DNA from: DASUBN01 sp036500225
Lineage (GTDB): Bacteria; Pseudomonadota; Gammaproteobacteria; Natronospirales; REEB76
Direction of reading: 5' to 3'
Length of the DNA: 64,000 nt
Assembly: GCA_036500225.1 (NCBI GenBank)
Contig: DASYCJ010000021.1
Coordinates: forward strand, 1-64,000
The translations under genes were made by a program, and so were the position numbers. Below are positions 33,685 to 42,844 of this stretch, one piece after another. Position 1 is the stretch's first letter. Every line of letters begins with the position of its first letter. The notes below the pieces were generated by a model. It was not told the origin of the DNA. It saw only the letters and a program-made list of their open reading frames with translations, and searched no databases.

Positions 33685-34451
33685 GACTGCTGCGCGAAGC
33701 CTGGTACATCCTGCTCGGGTTCCTGGAAATGATGGGCGCCTGCGGCCTGTTCCTGGTGCGGCTGATCCGTTACACGCCCCATGCCCTGCGCCGCCCGACC
33801 CTGATCTTCCAGCAGATCTTCAACATCGGCGCCATGTCCCTGGTGCTGATCATGGTGTCTGGCCTGTTCGTCGGCATGGTGCTCGGCCTGCAGGGCTTCA
33901 ACACCCTGAACAAGTTCGCCGCCACCAGCGCCCTCGGCACCCTAGTGGCCTTGAGCCTGCTGCGTGAACTGGGTCCAGTCATGACTGCGCTCCTATATGC
34001 GGGCCGTGCCGGTACCGCGCTTACATCCGAGATCGGCCTGATGCGCGCCACCGAACAGCTGGCGGGCATGGAGATGATGGCGGTGGACCCAGTACGCCGC
34101 ATCGTGGTGCCGCGCTTCCTGGCGGGCGTGATCTCCATGCCGTTGCTGGTGGGCATCTTCAACGCCGTGGGCATCCTCGGCGGCTACTGGCTCGGCGTCA
34201 TCCACATGCACGTGGACCAGGGCTCCTTCTGGTCCGACATCCACACCCGGGTGGACCTGCGTGACGACTTCTTCAGTGGTGTGGCCAAGAGCTTTGTGTT
34301 CGGCGTGGCTGCCACGCTCATCGCGGTGTTCGAGGGCTACTACGCGCAGCCCACCGCCGAAGGCGTGAGCCGCGCCACCACCCGCACCGTGGTCAACAGC
34401 GCCGTCGCGGTGCTGGCACTCGATTTCCTACTCACTGCCTTGATGTTCTAA
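33681..34451 (+). CDS. mlaE: Phospholipid ABC transporter permease MlaE
   Basis: Inner-membrane permease of the Mla system; 256 residues with five to six membrane segments. Family blocks are FVGMVLGLQGF, LVALSLLRELGPVMTALLYAGRAGTALTSEIGLMRATEQ and the C-terminal VVNSAVAVLALDFLLTALMF. The start is coupled to mlaF by ATGA and mlaD follows 11 bp later. Confidence 0.97.
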   Translation: MRLLREAWYILLGFLEMMGACGLFLVRLIRYTPHALRRPTLIFQQIFNIGAMSLVLIMVSGLFVGMVLGLQGFNTLNKFAATSALGTLVALSLLRELGPVMTALLYAGRAGTALTSEIGLMRATEQLAGMEMMAVDPVRRIVVPRFLAGVISMPLLVGIFNAVGILGGYWLGVIHMHVDQGSFWSDIHTRVDLRDDFFSGVAKSFVFGVAATLIAVFEGYYAQPTAEGVSRATTRTVVNSAVAVLALDFLLTALMF

Positions 34452-34462
34452 GGGGCATCATC

Positions 34463-34933
34463 ATGAAACAGACCCGTACCATCGAGATCGTCACCGGCGC
34501 CTTCATCGTGCTGGGCTTCGTGGCGCTCTACATCGTCGCCACCAGCGCCACCAACATTGGCGCCTATGGCGAGAACAAGGGCTACACGGTGAGCGCCGAG
34601 TTCAACAACATCGGCGGCCTGAAGCCGCGCGCCGCGGTCACCATGGCCGGCGTCGCCATCGGCCGGGTCACGGACATCCGGCTCGATCCCAAGAGTTTCA
34701 ACGCCCTGGTCAGCATCCAGATCGACGGCCGCTTCAACCAGATCCCGGACGATTCCACCGCCAGCATCCTGACTTCAGGATTGCTGGGTGAGAACTACAT
34801 CGGCATCGACGCCGGCGGTTCCGACAAGTTCCTCAAGCAGGGCAGCGGCATCCAGTACACCCAGTCGGCGCTGGTGCTCGAGAAGCTCATCGGTCAATTC
34901 TTTTCCAAAGCCGCCGAACCCGGTAGCAAGTGA
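34463..34933 (+). CDS. mlaD: MCE-domain lipid-binding protein MlaD
   Basis: Periplasmic hexameric ring anchored by one N-terminal helix (about 8-28); 156 residues. The MCE domain is seen as YTVSAEFNNIGGLKPRAAVTMAGVAIGRVTDI and DSTASILTSGLLGENYIGI. It receives phospholipid from MlaC and passes it to MlaFE. The stop overlaps a possible GTG start of mlaC. Confidence 0.96.
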   Translation: MKQTRTIEIVTGAFIVLGFVALYIVATSATNIGAYGENKGYTVSAEFNNIGGLKPRAAVTMAGVAIGRVTDIRLDPKSFNALVSIQIDGRFNQIPDDSTASILTSGLLGENYIGIDAGGSDKFLKQGSGIQYTQSALVLEKLIGQFFSKAAEPGSK

Positions 34934-34944
34934 AGGTAAGCAAC

Positions 34945-35595
34945 ATGCGCAGTAAATTCCTGATCGGTCTGGTCCTGTCCTTCCTCAGCCTCTCCGCCCT
35001 GGCGGACGCCGTTGCACCCGCTCCTGCCACGCCGCCTGATCAGGTGATCCAGCAGACCGTGAAGGAGGTGTTCGACACGATCAACTCCAAGAAAGCCGAG
35101 TTGCAGAAGGATCCCAGCCAGCTGTACGGCGTGGTGAGCAAGATCCTCCTACCGCACTTCGATTTCACGCTGTCCTCGCAGCTGGTGCTCGGGCCAGCCT
35201 GGCGCAGCGCCACGGAAGAGCAGCGCAAGGCCTTCCAGGATGCGTTCTTCAACTACCTGACCCACAGCTATGCCGATGCCCTGGTGAAGGGCAACTATTC
35301 GGAACGCAACGTGAAGGTCGAGCCCTATCGCCCCAGCAGCGAACCGAGCCGCGCCACGGTCAGGACCCAGGTGTTGCTGAGCGGCAGCCAGCCGGTGGAA
35401 GTGGACTACGTGTTACGTAACGAATCCGGCCAGTGGAAAGCTTTCGACGTGGTGATCGAGGGCATCTCCTACGTGCACAGCTATCACGACCAGTTCGCTC
35501 CGGAGGTCCAGCAGAAGGGCCTGGATGAACTCATCAAGCGCCTCAACACCAGCAAGGCTCCCAACGCCGTGCCGGCGCCGGCCACCAGGGGCTGA
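34945..35595 (+). CDS. mlaC: Phospholipid-binding periplasmic protein MlaC
   Basis: Soluble shuttle that carries phospholipid between MlaA in the outer membrane and MlaD; 216 residues. Signal peptide about 1-20 (LSLSALA-DA). The Tol_Tol_Ttg2 domain shows LPHFDFTLSSQLVLGPAWRSATEEQRKAF, a family signature. ATG 34945 was preferred because GAAGGTAA lies just upstream; a GTG at 34930 overlapping the mlaD stop would add five residues. Confidence 0.94.
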   Translation: MRSKFLIGLVLSFLSLSALADAVAPAPATPPDQVIQQTVKEVFDTINSKKAELQKDPSQLYGVVSKILLPHFDFTLSSQLVLGPAWRSATEEQRKAFQDAFFNYLTHSYADALVKGNYSERNVKVEPYRPSSEPSRATVRTQVLLSGSQPVEVDYVLRNESGQWKAFDVVIEGISYVHSYHDQFAPEVQQKGLDELIKRLNTSKAPNAVPAPATRG

Positions 35596-35596
35596 C

Positions 35597-35908
35597 ATGG
35601 CGAGCGTCGCACCAGCCGTGAACTTCGAGGACCTGGGGCAGGGCCGCTTCCGCGTGGCTGGGTGCCTGAGCTTCGATACCGCGGCCCACGCGCTCACCCA
35701 GAGCCGCGCGTTGTTCGCGGCCCACAAGAAGATCCAGCTCGACCTGTCAGGCGTGGAAGGCACCGACAGCGCGGGCCTGGCCCTGCTGGTGGAATGGGCC
35801 GGCTGGGCGCGCCGCCAGAAGCGCAAGCTCGGGTTCAAGAACGTCCCCAAGCAGGTGCTGGCCCTGGCCAAGATCAGCGAAGTGGACAAGATCCTGTCGT
35901 TGAGTTGA
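35597..35908 (+). CDS. mlaB: STAS-domain protein MlaB
   Basis: Cytoplasmic STAS protein that binds and activates MlaF; 103 residues. The helix-1 motif DLSGVEGTDSAGLALLVEW contains the conserved Asp-Ser-Ala-Gly of anti-anti-sigma-like STAS domains. Last gene of the operon, 1 bp after the mlaC stop and followed by a terminator. Confidence 0.93.
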   Translation: MASVAPAVNFEDLGQGRFRVAGCLSFDTAAHALTQSRALFAAHKKIQLDLSGVEGTDSAGLALLVEWAGWARRQKRKLGFKNVPKQVLALAKISEVDKILSLS

Positions 35909-35930
35909 AGCAACTGATTCCTGTAGAACG

Positions 35931-35960
35931 AAAAAGGCAGGCTCTTCGGCCTGCTTTTTT
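35931..35960 (+). terminator. Terminator of the mlaFEDCB operon
   Basis: AAAAAGGCAGGC (35931-35942) pairs with GCCTGCTTTTTT (35949-35960) around TCTTCG, with a T tract on the plus strand and an A tract before it. It lies between mlaB and the convergent mlaA gene and can probably act in both directions. Confidence 0.9.
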
Positions 35961-35979
35961 CATTTGGGTTCGTCGCTGA

Positions 35980-36852
35980 TCAGCGCGGGATTGTCACACC
36001 GGTGCTCGCGGCAGGTGCGGCCGACTTGCTGCCGGCCGCCGGAGCGGACTGGGTCCCACCTGCGGGGGCTGGCGTCGCCGCGGCCGGAGGTGCGGCAGTG
36101 CTGTCTTCGGGCGGCAGGTCATAGTCCGAGTCGGATGTGGGTGGGTTACCGTCATAGATCTTGTAGCGCCGGAGCTGGATATAGCTATCGCGCATGAAGG
36201 TATAGGGGTCGTAGGCGCTGTCGAGGGTATCGTTCAGCGGTAACAAGCCCACGCGGGTGTCGAGCGCATCCACCACGTACTCGGCGTTACGCCAGCGGGG
36301 CGGCAGCGCATCCCGGGGCGGATTGGCATAGATATCGCCGACCCGGCCGCCGGCGTCACGCACCGTACTGGGGCCGAAGAACGGCAGCACCACATAGGGG
36401 CCCGAAGACACACCCCAGACCGCCAGGGTCTGGCCCAGGTCCTCGTCGTGATGGGGCAGGCCCACGTGGCTCGCTACGTCGAACCAGCCCAGGATACCGA
36501 TGGTGCTGTTGACCACGAAGCGGCCTAAGTCCTGCAGGGTCTGTTTCATCTTGCCCTGCAAGGCGTCGTTGACCACCGTGATCGGTTCATCGAGGTTGGT
36601 GACCACGTTGTGGATGCCGCTGCGGGCAGGCCCCGGCATGGCGCGCACGTAGGTGTGGGCCACCGGCCGCGCCACATCCTTGTCCAGGGCGTCGTTGAAG
36701 GCGTAGATCTTGCGGTTGAAACCTTCCCAGGGGTCCTGGGTCTGGGCCACTCGCTCAGGCGGTCCGCCGGCGCAGGCCGTGAGCAGGATGCAGACGAGGC
36801 CTAAGGCGAAGCAGAGAGATGACCGAGATGGGCTGAACGCCGGTCCGGGCAT
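35980..36852 (-). CDS. mlaA: Outer-membrane lipid asymmetry lipoprotein MlaA (VacJ)
   Basis: Removes mislocalised phospholipid from the outer leaflet and hands it to MlaC; 290 residues. Lipobox LLTAC with C27. The VacJ domain is clear (DPWEGFNRKIYAFNDALDK, PITVVNDALQGK, LPFFGPSTVRDA). About 50 C-terminal residues are Ala/Pro/Ser-rich and beyond the usual domain. It is convergent with mlaFEDCB instead of inside it, and lies 75 bp downstream of bepA on the same strand. Confidence 0.96.
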   Translation of the reverse strand: MPGPAFSPSRSSLCFALGLVCILLTACAGGPPERVAQTQDPWEGFNRKIYAFNDALDKDVARPVAHTYVRAMPGPARSGIHNVVTNLDEPITVVNDALQGKMKQTLQDLGRFVVNSTIGILGWFDVASHVGLPHHDEDLGQTLAVWGVSSGPYVVLPFFGPSTVRDAGGRVGDIYANPPRDALPPRWRNAEYVVDALDTRVGLLPLNDTLDSAYDPYTFMRDSYIQLRRYKIYDGNPPTSDSDYDLPPEDSTAAPPAAATPAPAGGTQSAPAAGSKSAAPAASTGVTIPR

Positions 36853-36927
36853 GGAAGTTCCTCGAAGAGACGTGCAATCGTAGCAGGTTGGGGCGTGAGC
36901 GCCCAGCTTGGCGCCGGTCGAAGACGA

Positions 36928-38493
36928 TCAGTAGGGATTGCCGTCCCGGTCCTTGGCCGCTTCACGCGCGTCATCTTCCACCCGGTGCAGGCGAGCCCGA
37001 TAGCGCTGCTTCTGCACGCTGTCGATGCCGGGGGTGGCGAGGGCGATCTTCAACTGGTCCACGGCTGCCGCTGGCAGACCGTTCTGCAGGTAGTACTCGG
37101 ACATGTAGTAATGGGAATCGGCGCTGTTGCCGTTCTTGTCATAAGCCTTGGCCAGGAGATGCACCGCTTCCGGCCCGTTGCCGGAATCCAGGCTCAGGGG
37201 CAGGAGCAAGGAGATGGCGCTCCTGGGCCTGCCCGAGTCGATGAGGTCGTTGGCATAACTCAGCACCAGGGGCGCGCTGTCAGGGAAGAGCTTCAGGGCG
37301 TCCGCATAGGTGGCGATACCCGCCTGCACTTGGCCGGCGTGGATCTCCGCATCCGCGAGGCCGATGCGGAAAGCGATCACGTCATCGTTTTGCTGCGCCA
37401 GCTCGCGCATACCCTTCACCGCGTCGGCATTGCGTCCCGCCTTCTGATAGACCAGGGCCTGTCCGTAACGTGCCGCCACCTGATCCCAGCCAGTACTGGT
37501 GTCCACCAAGCCCTGGAAGTCGGCCAGCTGCTGGTTGGCACCATCGTTATTCTGCATGGCGAGCAGGCGCATCTTCATCAAGGCGTAGCTGCGGCTGTCG
37601 GTGCGCGGCGCTACGTGCATCTGGTCGGCGCGGTTCTGCGCCTCAGTCATGCGGTTCAGGTCTAGCGGGTGATCCAACAGGAACTCCGGGATCTTGTCAT
37701 AACCGTTCAGCGAGGAACTCTTCTGCATCTCGGCGAAGAAATCCACCATGCCTTGGGGCTGGAAGCCGGCCCGTGCCATGGTGGCGATGCCTACCCGGTC
37801 CGCTTCCTCTTCGTCACCGCGGGTGTAGTTGATCTGGTGCTGGATGATGGAGGCCTGGGCGCCGGCCAAGGCACCCACCGCCACATCCGGGTCGCTGGCG
37901 CGGGAGGCCGCCACCACCGCTGCCAACAGGGTGGCTAGGTTCATGAAGGCGTGGTCTTTCTGGTCTTCCAGCTGCCGCGCCAGGTGGCGCTGGGTGACGT
38001 GGCCGGTCTCATGGGCCAGCACGCCCGCCAGTTCATCCTCGCTCTTGGTGAGCAGGATCAGGCCGCTGTTCACCACGATGAAGCCACCGGGCAGGGTGGT
38101 GGCGTTGATGTCGTCGTCATCGATGACGTAGTAGGCGAAGTGGAGGGTCGGGTTGTCGCTGTGGGAAGAGAGCTGGTGCCCCAGGTCCTGTATGTACTGC
38201 TGCAATTGCGGGTCGTCGAGGATCGCGCCCGATTCGCGCAGTTCGTCTATCACCTGCAGGCCGATCACATACTCCTGCTGCGGGCTGATGACCTCGGCAC
38301 CGGCCTCGCCGATTTGTGGCAGGTTGAAGTCACTGATCGAAGTGTTGGGGCCATAATCGTTGCGGACACTGCTCTGGATGGAGGACTTCGTGGCGGCGGG
38401 CGCAGGGCTGGTGGGCTCAGCCGCGAGTGCCGTGCCGGCCACCGTCAGCGCAGTTGCCACACAGAGCAGGTGTTTGGTCAGGGTTCGGGTCAA
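36928..38493 (-). CDS. bepA: Beta-barrel assembly-enhancing protease BepA-like M48 peptidase
   Basis: Periplasmic zinc metalloprotease with a TPR tail; 521 residues, close to E. coli BepA (about 487). Signal peptide about 1-25 (GTALAA). The M48 zinc motif is H161-E-T-G-H165, followed by the distal acidic residue in DEEEADRVG-like sequence. TPR-like repeats fill the C-terminal 220 residues. BepA helps LptD maturation and degrades stalled outer-membrane proteins. Position next to mlaA suggests an outer-membrane quality-control locus. Confidence 0.92.
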   Translation of the reverse strand: MTRTLTKHLLCVATALTVAGTALAAEPTSPAPAATKSSIQSSVRNDYGPNTSISDFNLPQIGEAGAEVISPQQEYVIGLQVIDELRESGAILDDPQLQQYIQDLGHQLSSHSDNPTLHFAYYVIDDDDINATTLPGGFIVVNSGLILLTKSEDELAGVLAHETGHVTQRHLARQLEDQKDHAFMNLATLLAAVVAASRASDPDVAVGALAGAQASIIQHQINYTRGDEEEADRVGIATMARAGFQPQGMVDFFAEMQKSSSLNGYDKIPEFLLDHPLDLNRMTEAQNRADQMHVAPRTDSRSYALMKMRLLAMQNNDGANQQLADFQGLVDTSTGWDQVAARYGQALVYQKAGRNADAVKGMRELAQQNDDVIAFRIGLADAEIHAGQVQAGIATYADALKLFPDSAPLVLSYANDLIDSGRPRSAISLLLPLSLDSGNGPEAVHLLAKAYDKNGNSADSHYYMSEYYLQNGLPAAAVDQLKIALATPGIDSVQKQRYRARLHRVEDDAREAAKDRDGNPY

Positions 38494-38614
38494 AGCGAGC
38501 CGCCGCGGCAGGGAGAGTCCAGATGGCTAGATTATCGCATGCGCACCAGAGGATGGCTCCAAAGAAAGACCCCGGGCGAGCCGCAATGCCGCGAGCGCCT
38601 CGCCAGGGATGGCC

Positions 38615-38646
38615 AAATAAAAAGCCCCCGGTTCACGGGGGCTTTT
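38615..38646 (-). terminator. Terminator of the fadL-like gene
   Basis: AAAAGCCCCCG (38620-38630) pairs with CGGGGGCTTTT (38636-38646) around GTTCA. On the minus strand the stem is followed by TTTTTATTT, so it terminates the outer-membrane porin gene; a T run on the plus strand makes it potentially bidirectional. Confidence 0.88.
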
Positions 38647-38668
38647 CAGTCGTTGAGACTAGTTCAGC

Positions 38669-40078
38669 TTAGAACCTGTAACGGTACGACACGCCCAGGA
38701 TGTCTGCGTCGGCCTTGAAGGTGCCGACGATGTGGTCATGGCCCGCAGAGTTGGTCTGGTTGAAGGCCAGGCTCGAACCCAGGAACAGGTGGGCATAACC
38801 GATGTCCCACTGGGAATGCTCGCTCACGTGCCAGGTGGCGCCGAGGGCGATCCAGGTGCGGTCACCGTCCGGCAGGCGCGCGGTACGACTGGCACTCTTG
38901 TCGTTGGTGCAGCTCGAGTTGAAGGCCGTGGTGTTGCAGGGGGCTGAGGGGTCCGGCACCGGCGAGTTGTCGAGTGCCAGGCCGCCGCGGAATGTCCAGG
39001 AGTCATTGAAGCGGAAGTCGGCGCCGATGCTGTAGCGGTTGGAGTTGCTCAGGCCTTCATCGACCACCGCATCCTGGGTGCCTTTGTTGGCGAAGGCGAT
39101 GTCGAGCTTGTCGAAGCTGCTCCAGCCGGTGTAGGACCAGTCAGCGAACAGGGTCCACTGCGGGTCCAACTGGAAGGCGTAGCTCAAGGACCACATCTGG
39201 GGGGTCTCGAACTTGGACGTGACGCCCTGGGCCTGGAACTGAGCCGCACTCGCGGGGTTGGCCGCGAACTGGGCGGGCACGTTGGTGAAACTCGCGCCGC
39301 CGGACAGGTCATGGTTCACGCTGGAACGGTAGGCGAAGCCGATGCGGTTCTCGGAGTTGATCTTCCACAACACGCCGGCGTTCCAGCCAGTGCCGGTGCC
39401 GCTGGCCTGGGTGGAGAAGGCGCCGTCATGACCCTGGGGGGTGAGGCCGATGGAAGTGCAGGTGGCCGGGGCGAGCTGGCTGAAGCAGACCGAGCCGAAG
39501 TCCACGTCGTTGGTGAGCTTCACGTCCATGTGCTGGTAGTCGATGCCAAAGCCCAGCGAAACGCTATCGTTGATCTTCCAGGCGATGGTCGGGTTGTAGT
39601 TCACCACTAGCACGCTGGTGTAGATCGCCTGATAACGGAAGATGGAGTCGTCGTCATACTTCGTGGACAGGCCGAACGGCGTGGTGACGCCGAAGCCGAA
39701 GGTCAGCTGGTCGTTGATCGGCTGCGAGTAATAGATGAACGCCGGACCGCCGAGCTTGCCGACCTTGCCGCCGTTACCGCCGGAGAGCGGTTGGCCGGTG
39801 GCGTCGGTAGCCGAGGTCTTGCTGAAAGCCGCGTTGAAGTGGATCAGGCTGTAACCGCCCAGGATCTCCGCGCTGGAGAGGTTGGAGAGTCCCGCCGGGT
39901 TGTACCAGATGCTGGAGGAATCTTCCGCAGCCGCGGCGCCGCCGGAATGGGCGCGACCCAGGCTGGTGACACTGAGCTCGGTGAGCTGGAAGTTGGCGGC
40001 AGAGGCGGCAACCGGCAAGGCGGCCAGCACGGCTGCAGCCAGCGGCACGGCCCAATGGGCGGTGTACTTCTTGTTCAT
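38669..40078 (-). CDS. FadL family long-chain fatty acid outer-membrane porin
   Basis: A 14-strand outer-membrane channel for long-chain fatty acids or other hydrophobic compounds; 469 residues. Signal peptide about 1-26 (AASA-A), then the FadL hatch motif NFQLTELSVTSLGRAHSGGAAAAEDSSSIWYNPAGL with the conserved NPAG. It ends in YRYRF with a terminal Phe. ATG 40078 follows GGGGAAG on the minus strand. A weak promoter-like pair lies at 40114-40142. A substrate link to AlkB at 53 kb is possible but not shown. Confidence 0.94.
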   Translation of the reverse strand: MNKKYTAHWAVPLAAAVLAALPVAASAANFQLTELSVTSLGRAHSGGAAAAEDSSSIWYNPAGLSNLSSAEILGGYSLIHFNAAFSKTSATDATGQPLSGGNGGKVGKLGGPAFIYYSQPINDQLTFGFGVTTPFGLSTKYDDDSIFRYQAIYTSVLVVNYNPTIAWKINDSVSLGFGIDYQHMDVKLTNDVDFGSVCFSQLAPATCTSIGLTPQGHDGAFSTQASGTGTGWNAGVLWKINSENRIGFAYRSSVNHDLSGGASFTNVPAQFAANPASAAQFQAQGVTSKFETPQMWSLSYAFQLDPQWTLFADWSYTGWSSFDKLDIAFANKGTQDAVVDEGLSNSNRYSIGADFRFNDSWTFRGGLALDNSPVPDPSAPCNTTAFNSSCTNDKSASRTARLPDGDRTWIALGATWHVSEHSQWDIGYAHLFLGSSLAFNQTNSAGHDHIVGTFKADADILGVSYRYRF

Positions 40079-40168
40079 CGGCTTCCCCAGAATGACGGAT
40101 ATGTGACCACCAGATTTAAGCATAGGCGGCCATAAATTGTAAGCATCGGACAGCTTCCCGCCGCGGTT

Positions 40169-41587
40169 TTAGAGGCTCTCGGAGGCGAAATCCGCAAGCC
40201 GCGAGCGTTCGCCTCGGAGCAGCGTCAGGTGCCCGGAATGCGGCCAGCGTTTGAAACGGTCCACCACGAATGTGAGGCCCGAGGTGGTCTCCGTCAGGTA
40301 CGGGGTGTCTATCTGGGAGATGTTTCCTATGCAGACCATCTTGGTGCCGGGTCCGGCGCGTGTGATCAACGCCTTCAGCTGTTTGGGCGTGAGGTTCTGG
40401 GCCTCGTCCACGATGATGTAACGGTTGAGGAAGGTGCGGCCGCGCATGAAGTTCATGGAGCGGATCTTGATGCGGTTGCGCAGGAGGTCGCCGGTGGCGG
40501 CTCGGCCCCATTCGCCGCCCTCGCTGGATTGGGTGAGTACTTCCAGATTGTCCATGAGCGCGCCCATCCAGGGCGTCATCTTCTCTTCCTCGGTACCCGG
40601 CAGGAAACCGATGTCCTCGCCCAGGGGCACCGTGACGCGGGTCATGATGATCTCGCGGTAGCGATTCTGTTCCAGGGTCTGGGCCAGGCCCCCCGCCAGC
40701 GCCAGCAGCGTCTTGCCGGTGCCGGCTGAACCCAGCAGCGAGACGAAATCCACGCTCGGGTCTAGCAGCATGTTGAGGGCGAAGTTCTGTTCGCGGTTGC
40801 GGGCGTTGATGCCCCACACCGTGTGGCGGATGCCGCGGTAATCGCGGGTCAGTTCCAGCAGCGCGCCGCGGTCGTCGATGCCGCGCACCATGGCCTCAAA
40901 GTTGTCGGTCTCACTGTATACGCATTGGTTGTGATGCCAGTCCTTCACCAGCGGGCCCTTGATGCGGTACCAGGTGCGGCCTTCCTGCTGCCAAGATTCC
41001 ATATCCTTGCTGTGCTTGTCCCAGAAGTCCTTAGGCAGTTCCTGCAAGCCCGTGAACAAGAGGTCCAGGTCGTCCAGGGCCTTGTCGTTGAAGTAATCCT
41101 CGGCGTGGATGCCGAGCACCGAGGCCTTGATGCGCAGGTTGATGTCTTTGGACACCAACGTCACACGGGTGTCCTTGTGCTTCTGCTGCAAGGCCTGAGT
41201 GGTGGCGAGGATGTAGTTGTCGGGCTTATTGCCAGGCAGGGTCTCGGGCAGAGCGCCGGCCAGGGCCTCGGTCTGGAAGAACAGGCGTCCGCCGGTGACG
41301 GCGGCGCCGGTGGCATTCTGCAGGCTCTGGATCACCAGGCCTTCGTCGATCTGATCCTTGCTGACATCGCGCATCATGTCGTCGAGGAAGCGGCTCACCT
41401 GGCGCACGTTGCGCGAGGCTTCCGACATGCCTTTCTTGCCGGCGTCCAGCTCTTCTAGCACCACCATGGGCAGGAAGATGTCGTGTTCCTGGAAGCGGAA
41501 GATGGCGGTGGGGTCGTGCATCAACACGTTGGTGTCAAGCACGTAGAGGCGGCGCTGTTGTTTGTTCGGGCTCTTGGTCTTGCTCAC
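40169..41587 (-). CDS. PIN domain-PhoH family ATPase
   Basis: A protein of 472 residues. The N-terminal PIN ribonuclease domain (about 12-150) has YVLDTNVLMHDP with the first acidic residues, LEELDAGK and the DTRVTLVSKDINLRIKA segment. The C-terminal PhoH domain has Walker A LGSAGTGKTLLAL and Walker B YIIVDEAQNL. PIN-PhoH proteins (PhoH2, YlaK) act as RNA helicase/ribonucleases in studied examples. ATG 41587 overlaps the bcp stop (ATGA), so it is the last gene of a gcvR-bcp-phoH operon. Confidence 0.93.
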   Translation of the reverse strand: MSKTKSPNKQQRRLYVLDTNVLMHDPTAIFRFQEHDIFLPMVVLEELDAGKKGMSEASRNVRQVSRFLDDMMRDVSKDQIDEGLVIQSLQNATGAAVTGGRLFFQTEALAGALPETLPGNKPDNYILATTQALQQKHKDTRVTLVSKDINLRIKASVLGIHAEDYFNDKALDDLDLLFTGLQELPKDFWDKHSKDMESWQQEGRTWYRIKGPLVKDWHHNQCVYSETDNFEAMVRGIDDRGALLELTRDYRGIRHTVWGINARNREQNFALNMLLDPSVDFVSLLGSAGTGKTLLALAGGLAQTLEQNRYREIIMTRVTVPLGEDIGFLPGTEEEKMTPWMGALMDNLEVLTQSSEGGEWGRAATGDLLRNRIKIRSMNFMRGRTFLNRYIIVDEAQNLTPKQLKALITRAGPGTKMVCIGNISQIDTPYLTETTSGLTFVVDRFKRWPHSGHLTLLRGERSRLADFASESL

Positions 41588-42147
41588 TTCTTCTTGCCCC
41601 GTTTGGCAGTCTTTTTCGCGGTCTTCTTCTTAGGTGCCTTCCTCCTGGACTTGGCTTTGGGCGTCTTGGCGGGAGCCGGATCCTCGGCGCTCACGGCAGC
41701 CAACACCTCGGCGGCGTGGCCTTCCACCTTCAGCTTGCGCCACTCGCGGCGCAGCAGGCCATCCTTGCCGATGAGGAAGGTGCTGCGTTCGATCCCGCGT
41801 ACCTTCTTGCCGTACATGTTCTTCATCTTGATGACGTCGAACAAGGCGCAGAGCTTCTCGTCCTCGTCGGAGAGCAGGTCGAAGTTGAAGCTGTACTTGT
41901 CGCAGAACTTCTCGTGGGACTTCAGGCTGTCGCGGGACACACCCAGGATCACCGCGCCCTTGCGCCGGAAGTCCGCGTTCATGTCGCGGAAGTCCTGGCC
42001 TTCGACGGTACAGCCCGGGGTGTCGTCCTTGGGGTAGAAGTACAGGACCACGTCATGGCCCTTGAGGGAGGACAAGCTGATCTGTTTACCGCCGGTGGCG
42101 GGCAGCTTGAAGTCGGGTACTTTCTTGCCGAGGGCGATCTTGCTCAT
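41584..42147 (-). CDS. bcp: Thioredoxin-dependent peroxiredoxin (BCP type) with basic tail
   Basis: Thiol peroxidase, 187 residues. The peroxidatic Cys is C46 in DDTPGCTVEG. The resolving Cys found at position 51 in E. coli Bcp is Gln here, so resolution must use another Cys (C82 in KFCDKYSF or C98 in KLCALF) or an external thiol. The last 35 residues are Lys/Ala/Pro-rich, resembling a histone-H1-like tail and unlike normal Bcp (about 155 residues). It lies between gcvR and the phoH-like gene. Confidence 0.92.
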   Translation of the reverse strand: MSKIALGKKVPDFKLPATGGKQISLSSLKGHDVVLYFYPKDDTPGCTVEGQDFRDMNADFRRKGAVILGVSRDSLKSHEKFCDKYSFNFDLLSDEDEKLCALFDVIKMKNMYGKKVRGIERSTFLIGKDGLLRREWRKLKVEGHAAEVLAAVSAEDPAPAKTPKAKSRRKAPKKKTAKKTAKRGKKK

Positions 42148-42162
42148 GTGGCTCCTGGTGGT

Positions 42163-42693
42163 TCAGCCCTTGATGGGCTCCATGATGGCGTCTAGGTTCA
42201 GGTTGTCGCAGAACTCCATGAACTCCTCGCGCAACCGGCCCACGTGGGTGTCGGCAGGGATGTTCACCGCCAGTTGCACCGCGAACATGGGTGCGCCGGT
42301 GTGGGCGGCGGCGTAGCTGCGGGTGCTCAGATCCGCCACGCCGATGTTGCGGGAGGCGAAGAAGTCCGCGAGGTTGAAGATGATGCCGGGCTGGTCCAGG
42401 CACACCACGTCCACGGCGTAAGGCAGCAGGTCCTCGCGGGGTTCCCGCTCCTTGGTGCGGCGGGCCGCCAGGGTCAGGCCCAGCTTCTTCTCGAGCTTGG
42501 GCAGGGTGCCTTCCAGCTTGGTGACGGTGTTCCAGTTGCCGGAGATGAGCAGCAGCATGGAGAACTCGGTACCCAGCACCGTCATGCGGCTCTCGACCAC
42601 GTTGCAGCCGGAGTCTTTCACGGCGCGTGCGAGGTCATGGAGGATGCCGGGCCGGTCTTCCGCCAGCACCGATACCACCAGGAACTGTGTCAT
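42163..42693 (-). CDS. gcvR: Glycine cleavage system repressor GcvR (two ACT domains)
   Basis: A protein of 176 residues made of two ACT domains: FLVVSVLAEDRPGILHDLARAV at the N-terminus and VDVVCLDQPGIIFNLADFFASRNIGV in the middle. GcvR antagonises GcvA control of the glycine cleavage operon in E. coli. ATG 42693 begins at the conserved MTQFLVVSV; a longer frame to 43089 is only an antisense shadow of dapA. The divergent gcvR/dapA layout with bcp next to gcvR is the same as in E. coli. Confidence 0.9.
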   Translation of the reverse strand: MTQFLVVSVLAEDRPGILHDLARAVKDSGCNVVESRMTVLGTEFSMLLLISGNWNTVTKLEGTLPKLEKKLGLTLAARRTKEREPREDLLPYAVDVVCLDQPGIIFNLADFFASRNIGVADLSTRSYAAAHTGAPMFAVQLAVNIPADTHVGRLREEFMEFCDNLNLDAIMEPIKG

Positions 42694-42844
42694 TCGGGCT
42701 CGCAGCGGGTTAACCGGACCGGTAGGGGAGGGATGGCAGCAGTGTAACGGGTTTCCGGAAGGCCGCAAGCCGAATACCCGCAGTCCCACGCTGGCGGCGG
42801 CGGCGGGCGGCCGGTAAAATGGCGTTTTTCCCCGAGGTCTCCCG

